Part shown: in pieces, positions 17,048-26,583 of the stretch
How positions within the stretch are numbered: the stretch's first letter is position 1
Layout of the letters: every line of letters starts with the position of its first letter
Assembly (NCBI GenBank): GCA_965366625.1
Contig: CBDUGP010000001.1
Span: 124,001-188,000 of the forward strand
Source of the DNA: JAUIJL01 sp965366625
GTDB lineage: Bacteria > Acidobacteriota > Thermoanaerobaculia > Multivoradales > J023
DNA length: 64,000 nucleotides
Direction: 5' to 3'
Translations under genes and position numbers: made by a program
Notes under the pieces: generated by a model
The model's input: the letters and a program-made list of their open reading frames with translations, nothing else
Databases searched by the model: none
Told to the model about the DNA's origin: nothing

Positions 17048-17664
17048 TGACCAACGTGCTTTGGGAACGAGCAGAGATCACCCCCTTCAGGGTGGCTTCT
17101 TCCATTTGTGTGTTCTTGCTCATCTCACTGTTTTGGGTGCCGTTGGCTGCGGCTCAAGACGACGATGACTTCGTGCCCACAGGTGATGACACGGACGCGG
17201 AAATTTTGGACGAAGATGAAGGCGACTCGGAAGGTGCGGTCGTCGACGGCGAAGCTATCGACTTTGGCGCCGTGGACGATCTGTTGGCGATGGACGAGGA
17301 GGTTCTATCCTCGCCGGATGCCTTCACTTACGATCCCGGCGCCCGACGCGATCCGTTCCGGTCGCTGCTGAGAAAGCGAAGGAAGAACGATGATCGGCGG
17401 GAGAGGCCGGACGGCATTCCGGGCTTGTTGATCGCTGAGCTTCGAATCGAAGGAATTTTTATTTTGGATGACGGGCCGGTTGCACAGGTTAAGTCCGCCA
17501 GTGAAAGAACAAGCTTTCTGTTGCGCCCCGGAGATGAGCTCTGGGACGGCGACGTGGTGAGAATCACCCTCGGCGAAGTGGTTTTTAAGCAGAGTGTCAA
17601 CGACCCTACTGCTTTGAAGCCGTTTCGTGAGGTGGTCAAGAGGCTGTACCCGTCGCGACGGTGA
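17044..17664 (+). CDS. pilP: Type IV pilus assembly protein PilP
   Basis: 206 aa. The N-terminal hydrophobic segment (about 17-37, ending PLAAAQ) looks like a cleavable Sec signal without a lipobox cysteine, unlike the lipoprotein PilP of Neisseria and Pseudomonas. It is followed by a strongly acidic linker (residues 38-85) and the conserved YDPGARRDPFRSLL motif that leads into the C-terminal beta-domain (GLLIAELRIEGIFILDDGP, LRPGDELWDGDVV). That domain contacts the N0/AMIN part of PilQ. Start is ATG 17044 (or 17047), overlapping the pilO stop. Confidence 0.9.
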   Translation: MMTNVLWERAEITPFRVASSICVFLLISLFWVPLAAAQDDDDFVPTGDDTDAEILDEDEGDSEGAVVDGEAIDFGAVDDLLAMDEEVLSSPDAFTYDPGARRDPFRSLLRKRRKNDDRRERPDGIPGLLIAELRIEGIFILDDGPVAQVKSASERTSFLLRPGDELWDGDVVRITLGEVVFKQSVNDPTALKPFREVVKRLYPSRR

Positions 17665-17767
17665 AAACCGTCCGCGCTGGACTTGAGGTATCGATCGAAT
17701 GGGAAACCCAAGCGGACCGACCGTAGAGCAAATCAGCTCGAGGCAATCCGTCGGAGGCGATTTGGAC

Positions 17768-20407
17768 ATGGGCGAGAGCAAGGAGAAGAGAGGCAGTCAA
17801 CGTCTGGCCATGGCGGCCGCGATGGCTTTGCTGATCATTCATGTTGGATGCTCTTCTGCCAAGCGGCAGCGAGCTGAGGTCAGCGCGCAGTCAGGGGCGC
17901 CGACGGCAAATGCAGGGGTCACGGCGCAAGTCAGGACCCCCGCCAAAATTGACGATCTTCGGGTGACCGACGACGGCCGGAGCGCTTCGATCGAACTCGT
18001 TGCGGATCGTCCGCTGGTCTGGACCAGCTTTCGAAATCCCGACGGCGATTTAGTCGTCGAGCTTCCGAATAGCTTGGCCGGTGCGTCGGTGAGCCCCGGA
18101 GCCGCCAACGGCGGGCTGGTCAGCGACATCGAGATCGAACGACTCGACGACGCTGAGCGTCCGCTGACCCGATTCGTGGTGCGAACCAGCTCGGCCAGTG
18201 AGCACTCGCTGACCGGTGACGGAAACGTCCTACGGCTTGAGCTGCTTCCGATCGACAGTGCCCAGGATGTGACTCTGGCCTACGAGCCGATCGACGAGCC
18301 CGAAGTCGAGACCCTCGTGGCCGACTCCGCAACCCCGGGTTCCGGTGGCCAGATGGCAGCACCTCCGCCGGTCGCTTCGGCAGCCGTGCCACAGACTTAC
18401 GGCACACCCGAAGCCCCCCAACTGGGCCCGACCCCCCAAGGCGTGACCGCCTCCCAGCTCTACGGTGTCGAGGTATTGAGTTCGGGGAGTTCGACCGTCG
18501 TGCAGATCAGCGGCGACGGCGACTTCACCTATTCGACGTTCCGGCTCGAGAACCCCGACCGTTTTGTCGTGGATCTGACCGGGGTGGTCAACACCGGTGC
18601 CAGTTCGACCGTGCGAGTTGGCAGCACGGACGTGGATCAGATTCGGGTCGGTCAGTTCAGACCACGGCCAGAGCCGGTTTCTCGGGTGGTCTTCGATCTT
18701 CACAACTTCTCGGTTCCGTCCATCAGCCGCACGGGTGATGGCATGTTGATCAGCTTTGGAGACAGCGGTGCAGCCCAGATCGCGGCCGCCGAAACTTTGG
18801 CCGAGCCCATGGCCGCCGGCCCGCAGATGGCACAGAGCGAACCAGAGCCGGAACCGGTCGAGGTGGTCGCGGGTTTGGAAGAGGATTCCGGAGATCTAGA
18901 TGCCTTTGCCGCCCAACCGGAAGTAGAAGATACCTATGAGCCGGTCGCTGAGCCGCTAGAGACCACGGATGTCGCTGAGTGGACACCACCGCCGGTTGCC
19001 GCTCGGCCTTCCGCTCCGGCTCCCGCTTACCAGGCGCCGCCGATCACCACCTCTGGAGACTCGACGGCAGCGGGTGATGTTTCCCTCTTCGAAGCCCAGG
19101 ATGTGGATCTCGACGACCAGGGCCGAACCCAACAAGAGCGCTTGCTGGAATCATTTGGGCCTCTGGTGGTTAGCCGCCAGGAGCGCGAGTACGTCGGCGA
19201 TCCGATCAGCATGTCGTTGAAGAACGCCGATCTGGTGGAAACGCTTCGCTCTTTCGCCAAAATCAGTGATTTGAACTTCGTCATCCAGCCGGGCGTTCGA
19301 GGCACGGTCACCGTCGAGCTCAAAGGTGTGCCTTGGGATCAAGCGATGGAGCAGATTCTCAAGATCAACAACTTGGGAATGGATATCGACGGCACGATCG
19401 TGCGCATTGCTCCGACCAAGAAATTGCGCCAAGAGGCAGAGGAGCAACGTCGGTTACGCCAGGCTCGCCAGAAGTCGATTCCTTTGCGCACCGTGATGCG
19501 CAGCTTGAGTTACGCCCGGGCCGGCACGATCGCTCGTCTGTTGCGCAGCCGCTCCGGCAATATCCTCAGCCGTCGAGGCTCGGTCCAAGTCGATTCTCGG
19601 ACCAACACCCTGATCATTCGTGAGCTGCCGGACAACATCGATACGGTGCTGGCAGTGATCGACAGTCTGGATACCGCTTCACCGCAGGTGACGATCGAAG
19701 CACGGATCGTCGAGGCGACCAAGAGCTTCAGCCGCTCCCTCGGTATTGCTTGGGGCTTCAACTTCCGAGCCAACAATCAGAACGGCAACACGACGGGATT
19801 GCAATTCCCGAATAACGTGACCGGCGACGGTGGCGTTGGCCTGATCACCGGCGGTTCGACCGGCTTCCTCAACTTTGCCATGGGCAACATTCTGGACACC
19901 TTCCGGTTGAATGCTCAATTGGTGGCCGCGGAAGCCGAGGGTTTGGTGAACATCGTTTCCGCGCCCCGGATCACGACTCTCAACAACAACTCTGCATCTA
20001 TTCAAAGCGGTGTTCAGATCCCGATCCAAACCGTGTCCGACCGAACGGTGTCGGTGCAATTCGTCAACGCGACCTTGCGCTTGAGGGTGACTCCCCAGGT
20101 GGCGGCGGACGGAACCGTGGTCTTGAACATCAACGTTGCGAAGCGAATTCCTCAGCTCGGATTGCTGTTCGTGGGTGCCAGCGGCGCTCCGATCTCGACC
20201 CGAGATGCGAGGACCAAAGTTCGTGTGCGCGACGGCGCAACAGCGGTCATTGGCGGTATTTACGAAGTGTCGTCGAATCAAAGCCAAGACCGGGTTCCGG
20301 GCTTGGCGAGGGTCCCGATTCTCGGACATCTGTTCAAGAATCGTAACCGTAGCGACGACAACAACGAGCTGATGATCTTCATCACGCCTCGAATCATCCA
20401 ATTCTGA
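17768..20407 (+). CDS. pilQ: Type IV pilus secretin PilQ, predicted lipoprotein
   Basis: 879-aa outer-membrane secretin through which the pilus passes. I start at ATG 17768: GGAGG lies 10 nt upstream and the signal peptide then sits correctly; an ATG at 17699 would add 23 residues. The signal peptide ends in a lipobox-like HVGC (near residue 28), which is unusual for PilQ. Domains: two AMIN domains (about 50-145 and 230-325), a Pro/Glu-rich linker (about 340-460), the STN/N0 domain (SMSLKNADLVETLRSFAKI), secretin N domain (RTVMRSLSYARAGTIARLL) and the C-terminal secretin barrel ending NELMIFITPRIIQF. Confidence 0.93.
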   Translation: MGESKEKRGSQRLAMAAAMALLIIHVGCSSAKRQRAEVSAQSGAPTANAGVTAQVRTPAKIDDLRVTDDGRSASIELVADRPLVWTSFRNPDGDLVVELPNSLAGASVSPGAANGGLVSDIEIERLDDAERPLTRFVVRTSSASEHSLTGDGNVLRLELLPIDSAQDVTLAYEPIDEPEVETLVADSATPGSGGQMAAPPPVASAAVPQTYGTPEAPQLGPTPQGVTASQLYGVEVLSSGSSTVVQISGDGDFTYSTFRLENPDRFVVDLTGVVNTGASSTVRVGSTDVDQIRVGQFRPRPEPVSRVVFDLHNFSVPSISRTGDGMLISFGDSGAAQIAAAETLAEPMAAGPQMAQSEPEPEPVEVVAGLEEDSGDLDAFAAQPEVEDTYEPVAEPLETTDVAEWTPPPVAARPSAPAPAYQAPPITTSGDSTAAGDVSLFEAQDVDLDDQGRTQQERLLESFGPLVVSRQEREYVGDPISMSLKNADLVETLRSFAKISDLNFVIQPGVRGTVTVELKGVPWDQAMEQILKINNLGMDIDGTIVRIAPTKKLRQEAEEQRRLRQARQKSIPLRTVMRSLSYARAGTIARLLRSRSGNILSRRGSVQVDSRTNTLIIRELPDNIDTVLAVIDSLDTASPQVTIEARIVEATKSFSRSLGIAWGFNFRANNQNGNTTGLQFPNNVTGDGGVGLITGGSTGFLNFAMGNILDTFRLNAQLVAAEAEGLVNIVSAPRITTLNNNSASIQSGVQIPIQTVSDRTVSVQFVNATLRLRVTPQVAADGTVVLNINVAKRIPQLGLLFVGASGAPISTRDARTKVRVRDGATAVIGGIYEVSSNQSQDRVPGLARVPILGHLFKNRNRSDDNNELMIFITPRIIQF

Positions 20408-20441
20408 TCCCGAAGACGTGGAAAGCTCCAGGGGAAAGTCC

Positions 20442-21002
20442 ATGAAAGTAGCACTTCAACTGTTTGCAATCACGTTGTTGCTGGCCCTGTCGGGTTGCAC
20501 CGAGCGAGTCGGTGAGACCGACACGGGTGGGGTCTTGCTCGAGGTCGAATTTGACGATTCCACCTTCCGGGTCGGCGTCAACGATACAGATCTATTGGCC
20601 CTAGACCAGGTGACCATCAGCAGCGTCATTTCCAAACCCGGCGGTGGGTCCTCATCCTTGATGGATGTTCAGCTCAACACGATTGAACTCACCTACACCC
20701 GAGTCGATACCGGCACTCGAGTGCCACTCCCGTTTGTATACAACGTGGTTGGAACCGTCCCCTCCGGCGGCCAGCTCAGCTATACGGGGTTACCGATCAT
20801 GACCGTCGAGCAGCTCCGAGGTGAGCCTTTGGCCGATCTGCTGTTCCAGAACGGAGCCGTGGATTCGGAGACCGGTGCATCGATCATCAAGCTCAACGTG
20901 ACCATGCGGGTCTTTGGAGAGACGCTGACAGGCATCGATGTGTCCAGCGTACCGCGTGCTCAAACCTTTGAGTTCGTGCCCTCTTTGACGACCACCTTCT
21001 GA
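20442..21002 (+). CDS. Hypothetical lipoprotein downstream of pilQ
   Basis: 186-aa predicted lipoprotein: signal MKVALQLFAITLLLALSGC with lipobox LSGC (Cys19), then a beta-rich domain of unknown fold (LLEVEFDDSTFRVGVNDTD, LTYTRVDTGTRVPLPF). No catalytic motif is recognised. Start is ATG 20442, preceded by AGGGGAAAG; a longer frame from 20418 lacks a signal peptide. It lies 34 nt after pilQ and adjoins the next lipoprotein gene, so a pilus-associated role (pilotin-like or surface adhesin) is possible but not shown. Confidence 0.7.
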   Translation: MKVALQLFAITLLLALSGCTERVGETDTGGVLLEVEFDDSTFRVGVNDTDLLALDQVTISSVISKPGGGSSSLMDVQLNTIELTYTRVDTGTRVPLPFVYNVVGTVPSGGQLSYTGLPIMTVEQLRGEPLADLLFQNGAVDSETGASIIKLNVTMRVFGETLTGIDVSSVPRAQTFEFVPSLTTTF

Positions 21003-21049
21003 TGCTACGGCTGGCTATGGACAAGCGAAACGAGAGACGGAGACCCGAA

Positions 21050-23056
21050 ATGCGTGGCAAAAAGAATCCAGTCTTCAACCTTCTTTCCGGGGTCGTGATG
21101 ATCTTGGCCCTGTTCGTGGGGGCATGCGACTCCGACGACGTGACCGGTCCGGTTGAGGCACGGAACCCACCTCCGGTTTCCGATTCGACCAACAACTCGA
21201 CCTGGACAATTTCCGTGACGGCTAATCCGAATGAGTTCGATCTGAACGCGGGCTCGGGTACCGCGCAGATCCTCGTTTCGGCGCGTCGGTCGGACAATAA
21301 TCAGATCGTGGCACCGGGTACCACGGCGCTCTTGAGCACCACCAATGGAACGTTGACCACAAACGATGGTCAAACGGGCAATTCGGTGCCGATCGTTTTC
21401 GATGAGGCCGGCCAGTCACGGGCGACTTTGGTGACGGGTGGTTTTTCCATCGATACGACAATCATTGTTCGGGCCCAGATCGAGTCGAGCTTCGGTTCCA
21501 CGCGAATCCAGATGATCGACGTCCAGGCCGCGCCGTTCCAAATGACTTCTGTAAGTCCGAATGTGGGTCCGCCGTCAGGTGGCACGACCCTCACGATCTC
21601 AGGCTCCGGTTTCGTGTCTCCGGCCCGTGTGTTGCTTACCGGTTCGTTCGGAACCTTGGTGGCAGAGAACACCAACGTTCAAAGCAGTACGCGAATCACC
21701 GCGAGAACTCCGGCGATCAACCTGGCATCGGGCCAGAATGCGGCCGCTACCGTGACGGTCGAGAATGCTTTCGACGAGAATGGCAACCCGACGGCTACGG
21801 ATTCCTTGGGTGGCGCCTTCACCTATACCCGGTCGACTTCGGGGGCAACGACCCTCAAGCTGATTTCCATCAGCCCGACCCAGGGTCCGAACGAGGGTGG
21901 AACCCAAGTGACGGTTCGTGGCGAAGGCTTCGGCAACGAAGCGCAGGTTTACTTCACCAACGGGCCGTTGATCGAGGCAACCGTGTTGTCGATCACTCCC
22001 ACTCGTTTAGAGGTGATCACGCCTTCCGCAACCGGACCGAACGCACCGAACGCCAACAGTCGGGTCAACCTGACCGTTAGGGATCCCACCAGCGGCCAAC
22101 AGGCCACCTTGACTGGCGCATTCCAATACGGTGGAGCGGGTGGGCAGATGTTCATTTCGTCGATCCGTCCCACCGAGGGTGAGTACCTCGGCGGTGATGA
22201 GGTGACTCTCTTCGGCCAAGGTTTCGAGGAGCCTGTGGCTGTGGAGGCCGGCGGATTAGCGCAGCAGGTGCTGTCTGTCTCGGGTACGGAGATTCTCTTC
22301 CGCACCGTCGGAGCGAGCATCGGTTGTAGCAACCAATCCGGTACCTCGCGGGTCGTCAACATTGAGACCAACGAGTCCACCACCGGTCCAGCGTTCACGT
22401 ATCGCCCGGTTCGTCCGCAAATTCTCGGCCTCTCTCGGAATACGGGTGTTGCGGGCGACGAGGTGACCATCTTTGGTGTGGGTCGCGGTTATACGGTTGG
22501 CTTTGATCCGCCAATCCGTGTGACCTTTGACGGTGTACCGGCGTCTGGATCGACAATCGGCGGAGACTTTGGCGACGAAGTGACCGTTACTGCGCCTCCC
22601 TATTCTGGCGGGTTTAATACTGCGGAATGCGCAGCAGGCGCGGCATTCGTCAACGTCCAGGTGACCAACCTGAACACTGGATGTAGCGATACCTTCAACA
22701 ACGCGTTCGGTTATATTCCGGACGCCGACGAGGATTGTACCGGCGGGGGCGACGGCGGCGGTGGTAACGGTGTGCTGGTCGGTGTCTCTTTGAGTCTTCC
22801 GACCGCTCAGGCCGGCTCATTGGGCCCCTACACCTTCACGGTCGCTCCCCTGGGAGGGGATCCAGCGATTGTCGAGGATTCCATTTTTTGGTGGTTTGAT
22901 AATGACGGTCCAGGCGTGGGTTCTCCGCAGGACATGGACACTTTTATGGGGACCCACACCTTCACCAGCTTTGATACTCATACCATCTACGTAAGGTGTA
23001 CGAACGCTGATGGTGAGGAGTGTGGCGGGGATGCACTATTCACGATCAGTCCATGA
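21050..23056 (+). CDS. Lipoprotein with Ig-like and IPT/TIG repeats
   Basis: 668-aa predicted surface lipoprotein: hydrophobic signal ending in FVGAC (Cys25), then an N-terminal Ig-like domain (about 45-155) and four IPT/TIG-type beta-sandwich repeats. These begin near residues 163 (VSPNVGPPSGGTTLTISGSG), 270 (SPTQGPNEGGTQVTVRGEG), 366 (RPTEGEYLGGDEVTLFGQG) and 453. A Gly/Asp linker and a C-terminal PKD-like domain (about 570-668) follow. Start is ATG 21050, with GGAGA 8 nt upstream. IPT domains bind proteins or carbohydrates on the surface, so adhesion or stalk building is plausible. It lies directly behind pilQ and the 186-aa lipoprotein on the same strand. Confidence 0.78.
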   Translation: MRGKKNPVFNLLSGVVMILALFVGACDSDDVTGPVEARNPPPVSDSTNNSTWTISVTANPNEFDLNAGSGTAQILVSARRSDNNQIVAPGTTALLSTTNGTLTTNDGQTGNSVPIVFDEAGQSRATLVTGGFSIDTTIIVRAQIESSFGSTRIQMIDVQAAPFQMTSVSPNVGPPSGGTTLTISGSGFVSPARVLLTGSFGTLVAENTNVQSSTRITARTPAINLASGQNAAATVTVENAFDENGNPTATDSLGGAFTYTRSTSGATTLKLISISPTQGPNEGGTQVTVRGEGFGNEAQVYFTNGPLIEATVLSITPTRLEVITPSATGPNAPNANSRVNLTVRDPTSGQQATLTGAFQYGGAGGQMFISSIRPTEGEYLGGDEVTLFGQGFEEPVAVEAGGLAQQVLSVSGTEILFRTVGASIGCSNQSGTSRVVNIETNESTTGPAFTYRPVRPQILGLSRNTGVAGDEVTIFGVGRGYTVGFDPPIRVTFDGVPASGSTIGGDFGDEVTVTAPPYSGGFNTAECAAGAAFVNVQVTNLNTGCSDTFNNAFGYIPDADEDCTGGGDGGGGNGVLVGVSLSLPTAQAGSLGPYTFTVAPLGGDPAIVEDSIFWWFDNDGPGVGSPQDMDTFMGTHTFTSFDTHTIYVRCTNADGEECGGDALFTISP

Positions 23057-23081
23057 GTGTTTGGAGCCAATGATTTGAGGG

Positions 23082-23110
23082 GGGGGCGGTCCTGGCGGCC
23101 GCCCTTCTTC
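23082..23110 (+). terminator. Weak rho-independent terminator after the IPT lipoprotein
   Basis: GGGCGG pairs with CCGCCC across a short loop about 30 nt after the stop at 23056, followed by a short pyrimidine-rich tract (TTCTTC) rather than a clean T-run. It would close the pil operon. Confidence 0.45.
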
Positions 23111-23247
23111 GTTGTGGGGCGCAATTTGTCGGTGTTGCGGTAATCGGCTAGACGCTTGCTCGGCTCTATCCGTATACTGCCTTCGAAGAGAAGAACATAG
23201 CCTTCCCACCCACCCGGCCTTTTCCTACCAGGTTTAGAGATCTATCC

Positions 23248-24615
23248 ATGAAGAGACGACTGGCCCTCCTGACCCTTCCGCTGCTGCTTTTGGGTGTTTA
23301 TGTGCTCGGCTGCGACAGCGCCGACAACCCCATCGCTCCCACCGGCAGCACCTTGACGATTTCCGCCAGCCCCAGCCAGATCAATCTCGGCGGTTCATCG
23401 ACGATTTCGATCACCGGCTTTCGCCCGGACGGCAACCCTCTCAATCCGGGTACCCAGCTGACCTTGACCACCACCATCGGTAAGTTGATGGTCCGCCAAG
23501 CGGACGGCTCGGAGATCAGCTCGAATATTATCGAGGTCGGAGAATCGGGCCGCGCCTCGGCTCGATTGGAAGGGGATGGACGGCAAGGCACTGCCACGGT
23601 GACGGTGGCATTGACCAGCGGTGGTGACGGAGCTTCGGCCACGGTAGACGTCCAGATCGGCGTGGCGAGCACCGACAAACCCACGGTGACAGTGGATGCC
23701 AACCCGACCGAAATCGCCCTGAACGACAGCTCGACGATCACGGTAACTGCCCGTCAGGCAGATGGTTCTGCACTGACCCAGGGAACGGTCGTTCTTCGGA
23801 CCAGCCTGGGAACCCTCGAGGGCGGCGGTGATTCCGGAACCTCGATCAGCTTGCCGATCAACGGTAATTCCAGCGGGGTCGTCACCGCCGAACTCAGCTC
23901 GAGCCAAGCGGGAACCGCGACGGTCACCGCTTCGGTGGGTGCCAGCGACGAATCGACGGTGGCGGTTGAAATTGGAACGACTCTCAAACCTGTTGTGACC
24001 CTGAGCGCCAATCCCAGCAGCTTGAAAGTGGGCGAGACCAGTGTGATCACCCTCTTCGCTCGGGACAGCAACGGCAATCTCTTGCAAGGCACGGAGACGG
24101 CGATTTTGACGGCTGATCGCGGCAACCTGCAGCAGAACGGCGGTGACAATCTTTCGGGTTCGAACCTGACTTTGACCAACGGTACTGCCAAGGTCAACTT
24201 CGTGGCCACAGGGCCCGCCGGCACGGGCCAGGTCGCGGCCTTTGTGGGCAACAGTGACTCGGTTTCCGTGGACCTCAACATTCGTGTTTCCCCGGAGAGC
24301 GTCACCCTGCAGGCGTCCCGGAATACGGTGAATACGGACGGTGCCACCACGATCACTCTCACGGCGACGGTTTCCGACTCCGACAGCAATCTGTTGGCCA
24401 ACGAACCGGTCACCTTCGTCATCGTGCCGGAAAGCATTCCGGTGACCTTTACTCCCAATCCGGCCTTCAGTGGCTCCAACGGCCAAGCTACTTCCAACGC
24501 GGTCTTCGAAGGAGAGACGATTCCTGACGGAACAAACTCCTTCGTCCTGAAGGCTCGGGCGGGAACCATCGAGTCCAACTCGATCACGGTGACTGTCGGT
24601 GGAGGCGGCAACTAG
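23248..24615 (+). CDS. Lipoprotein with four bacterial Ig-like (Big_1-type) repeats
   Basis: 455-aa predicted surface lipoprotein: signal MKRRLALLTLPLLLLGVYVLGC with lipobox VLGC. It is followed by four invasin-like Ig repeats beginning near residues 32 (TISASPSQINLGGSSTISI), 148 (VDANPTEIALNDSSTI), 249 (LSANPSSLKVGETSVITLF) and 349 (LQASRNTVNTDGATTITL). Each repeat has the pattern of a strand, NPS, then S-x-I-T, followed by DxNGxxL. No catalytic domain. It has its own upstream region with a TATACT hexamer at 23173 and is closed by a strong terminator. It probably extends from the outer membrane as an adhesive or structural rod and may be related by duplication to the preceding lipoprotein. 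Confidence 0.8.
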   Translation: MKRRLALLTLPLLLLGVYVLGCDSADNPIAPTGSTLTISASPSQINLGGSSTISITGFRPDGNPLNPGTQLTLTTTIGKLMVRQADGSEISSNIIEVGESGRASARLEGDGRQGTATVTVALTSGGDGASATVDVQIGVASTDKPTVTVDANPTEIALNDSSTITVTARQADGSALTQGTVVLRTSLGTLEGGGDSGTSISLPINGNSSGVVTAELSSSQAGTATVTASVGASDESTVAVEIGTTLKPVVTLSANPSSLKVGETSVITLFARDSNGNLLQGTETAILTADRGNLQQNGGDNLSGSNLTLTNGTAKVNFVATGPAGTGQVAAFVGNSDSVSVDLNIRVSPESVTLQASRNTVNTDGATTITLTATVSDSDSNLLANEPVTFVIVPESIPVTFTPNPAFSGSNGQATSNAVFEGETIPDGTNSFVLKARAGTIESNSITVTVGGGGN

Positions 24616-24669
24616 CTATAGCTAGGAACGCTGTTTTCGCAGCTGCTCCAAGGCGTCCCACGCCCGTAC

Positions 24670-24701
24670 AACGCCCCGATTCATCGGGGCGTTCGCTTTT
24701 T
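24670..24701 (+). terminator. Strong rho-independent terminator
   Basis: An 11-bp perfect inverted repeat AACGCCCCGAT/ATCGGGGCGTT is followed by TTTTT (24697-24701), about 55 nt after the Ig-repeat lipoprotein stop. It separates the surface-protein region from mrp. Confidence 0.85.
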
Positions 24702-24812
24702 CGGCCATCCGGTCCTGGGTTTGGGCTGGGTTTGTCGATTAGTGTATTCTTGCCCTGTCGGCGGTCTCGCCGATTCCCTCCGCAGATGAAGACTCCCCAG
24801 AAAGGTTCAAAG

Positions 24813-25895
24813 ATGGCCAATGATCTCGAAGGGCTGGTTTGGGATGCCCTTAAGGCGGTTCGATACCCAGGCATGAGCCGCGATATTGTCTCTTTTGGTT
24901 TCGTCCGCGCGGTTTCAGTCGAAGGTGCCGTGGCGTCCGTGGACCTTGAGATGTCGACCCACAACCCGGAAGCCGCGGAGCAGGTCCGCTCCGAGGCTCA
25001 AGTGGCGGTGGCTGCCGTAGACGGAATCAGCGCCGCCGAGGTGCGATTGAACGTCAATGAGCCGCCGAAACGGGAGGCGGTGAAATCCGGCGTCACCGCA
25101 GATCCCAAGCTGTTGCCCGGCGTAGAGAACATCGTCGCGGTGGCTTCGGGTAAGGGCGGGGTCGGTAAGTCCACGGTTTCGGCCAATCTGGCGGTGACCC
25201 TGGCAGCCCAAGGGTATCGGGTGGGTCTGCTCGACGCGGACATCTATGGTCCCTCCATGCCGATGATGTTCGGCATCCACGAGAAACCCAAGACCGACGG
25301 TCAGAGCCTATCGCCGTTCGTGAAATTCGGCGTCAAGATCATGTCCCTGGGATTTCTGGTGGATATCGACACCCCCGTGATCTGGCGCGGACCGATGGTC
25401 ATGCGGGCGATTGAGCAAATGCTCGGCCAAGTGAATTGGGGTCGACTCGACTTCATGATCGTCGACCTGCCTCCCGGCACCGGAGACGCCCAGCTGACCC
25501 TGACCCAACGGGTCCCCCTTTCCGCCGCGGTGATTGTGACCACACCCCAAGATGTGGCTTTGATCGATGCCCGCAAAGGGCTGGCCATGTTCCGCAAGGT
25601 GGACGTTCCGGTCGCCGGTGTGATCGAGAATATGTCGGGTTTTAAATGCCCGTGTTGCGGTGAGGAAATCGACATCTTCAAACGCGGCGGTGGCAAACGT
25701 ATCGCCGACGTGCTCGGCGCGCCGTACTTGGGGGCCATTCCCTTGGATCCGGCGATCGTCGAGGGCGGCGATTCCGGCGAGCCGATCGTGGTCTCCCAAC
25801 CGGAGAGCATCTACGCGGAAGCCTTCAAGAAGGTCGCCGCAGCCGTGGTGGCTCAGGTGACTGAGCCCAAGCGTGCCAAGCTGACCATCGTTTGA
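24813..25895 (+). CDS. mrp: Mrp/ApbC-type iron-sulfur cluster carrier ATPase
   Basis: 360-aa cytoplasmic P-loop ATPase that carries and delivers [4Fe-4S] clusters. Residues 1-85 are a MIP18/DUF59 domain (SRDIVSFGFVRAVSVEG). The deviant Walker A GKGGVGKST is at residues 113-121, the switch region VDLPPGTGDAQLT follows, and the cluster-binding CxxC is KCPCCGE (near residue 270). Start is ATG 24813, with AGAAAGG about 10 nt upstream; the in-frame ATG at 24732 would extend into non-conserved sequence. It is followed after 13 nt by an LpxH-like gene. Confidence 0.93.
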   Translation: MANDLEGLVWDALKAVRYPGMSRDIVSFGFVRAVSVEGAVASVDLEMSTHNPEAAEQVRSEAQVAVAAVDGISAAEVRLNVNEPPKREAVKSGVTADPKLLPGVENIVAVASGKGGVGKSTVSANLAVTLAAQGYRVGLLDADIYGPSMPMMFGIHEKPKTDGQSLSPFVKFGVKIMSLGFLVDIDTPVIWRGPMVMRAIEQMLGQVNWGRLDFMIVDLPPGTGDAQLTLTQRVPLSAAVIVTTPQDVALIDARKGLAMFRKVDVPVAGVIENMSGFKCPCCGEEIDIFKRGGGKRIADVLGAPYLGAIPLDPAIVEGGDSGEPIVVSQPESIYAEAFKKVAAAVVAQVTEPKRAKLTIV

Positions 25896-25908
25896 ACGGA
25901 GGCAGCTG

Positions 25909-26583
25909 TTGAGTGTGGCGATTATCGCCGACTCCCACCTCGGCGGACCCGGTGGGAACGGTGACCAATTCGTAGAGCAGCTCAGGGCGTTGCCCGAGCA
26001 GGGATGTAAACACCTCATCCTTTTGGGCGACATCTTCCATGTTTGGGTCGGCAGTCGCCGGTTCGAAACTCCGGAGGTGCAGAAAGTCGTACCCGAGCTG
26101 CGGCGCTTGCGTGAGCAGGGCCTTCGGGTGGACTACGTCGAAGGCAATCGTGACTTCTTCCTCACCGGCAGCCCCTATGCCGACGCTTTCGACCACATTG
26201 CCTTAGAGATTTCCTTCGAGTCCGGAGGGCGCCGTCACCTTTGCGTGCATGGTGACGGCTTGAACGATCGCGATCGTCAATACCTGTTTTGGCGCTGGCT
26301 CTCCAAGAGCTCTCCGATCCGCTTCCTAGTGTTGAGCCTGCCGTCCAGTGTGGCTCAAAAGCTGGTCCGTTCCACGGAAGAAAGGTTGGCCAAGACCAAC
26401 TTCAAACATCGAGCGGAGATACCGGAGCAGCCCATTCGCCGCTATGGCGAAAAGCGATTGGCCGAGGGTTACGACACCCTCTTTCTCGGCCACTTCCACG
26501 AACCCCATGATTGGTCGGTGGAAGGGGGGAAGGTTCGCTGTCTGGACGCCTGGTTCCATTCCCGGCGAGTGGAATGGCCCTGA
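25909..26583 (+). CDS. LpxH-like metallophosphoesterase (UDP-2,3-diacylglucosamine hydrolase family)
   Basis: 224-aa calcineurin-type phosphoesterase. All five metal-site blocks are visible: ADSHLGG (D8, H10), LLGDIFHVW, EGNRDFFL, CVHGDG and GHFHEP. The GDIFHVW and EGNRDFF blocks and the length match LpxH, which cleaves UDP-2,3-diacylglucosamine to lipid X in lipid A synthesis at the inner membrane, but closely related LpxH-like proteins of other function exist. Start is TTG 25909 with GGAGG 6 nt upstream; GTG 25915 is an alternative. It follows mrp closely, probably in the same transcript. Confidence 0.75.
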   Translation: MSVAIIADSHLGGPGGNGDQFVEQLRALPEQGCKHLILLGDIFHVWVGSRRFETPEVQKVVPELRRLREQGLRVDYVEGNRDFFLTGSPYADAFDHIALEISFESGGRRHLCVHGDGLNDRDRQYLFWRWLSKSSPIRFLVLSLPSSVAQKLVRSTEERLAKTNFKHRAEIPEQPIRRYGEKRLAEGYDTLFLGHFHEPHDWSVEGGKVRCLDAWFHSRRVEWP

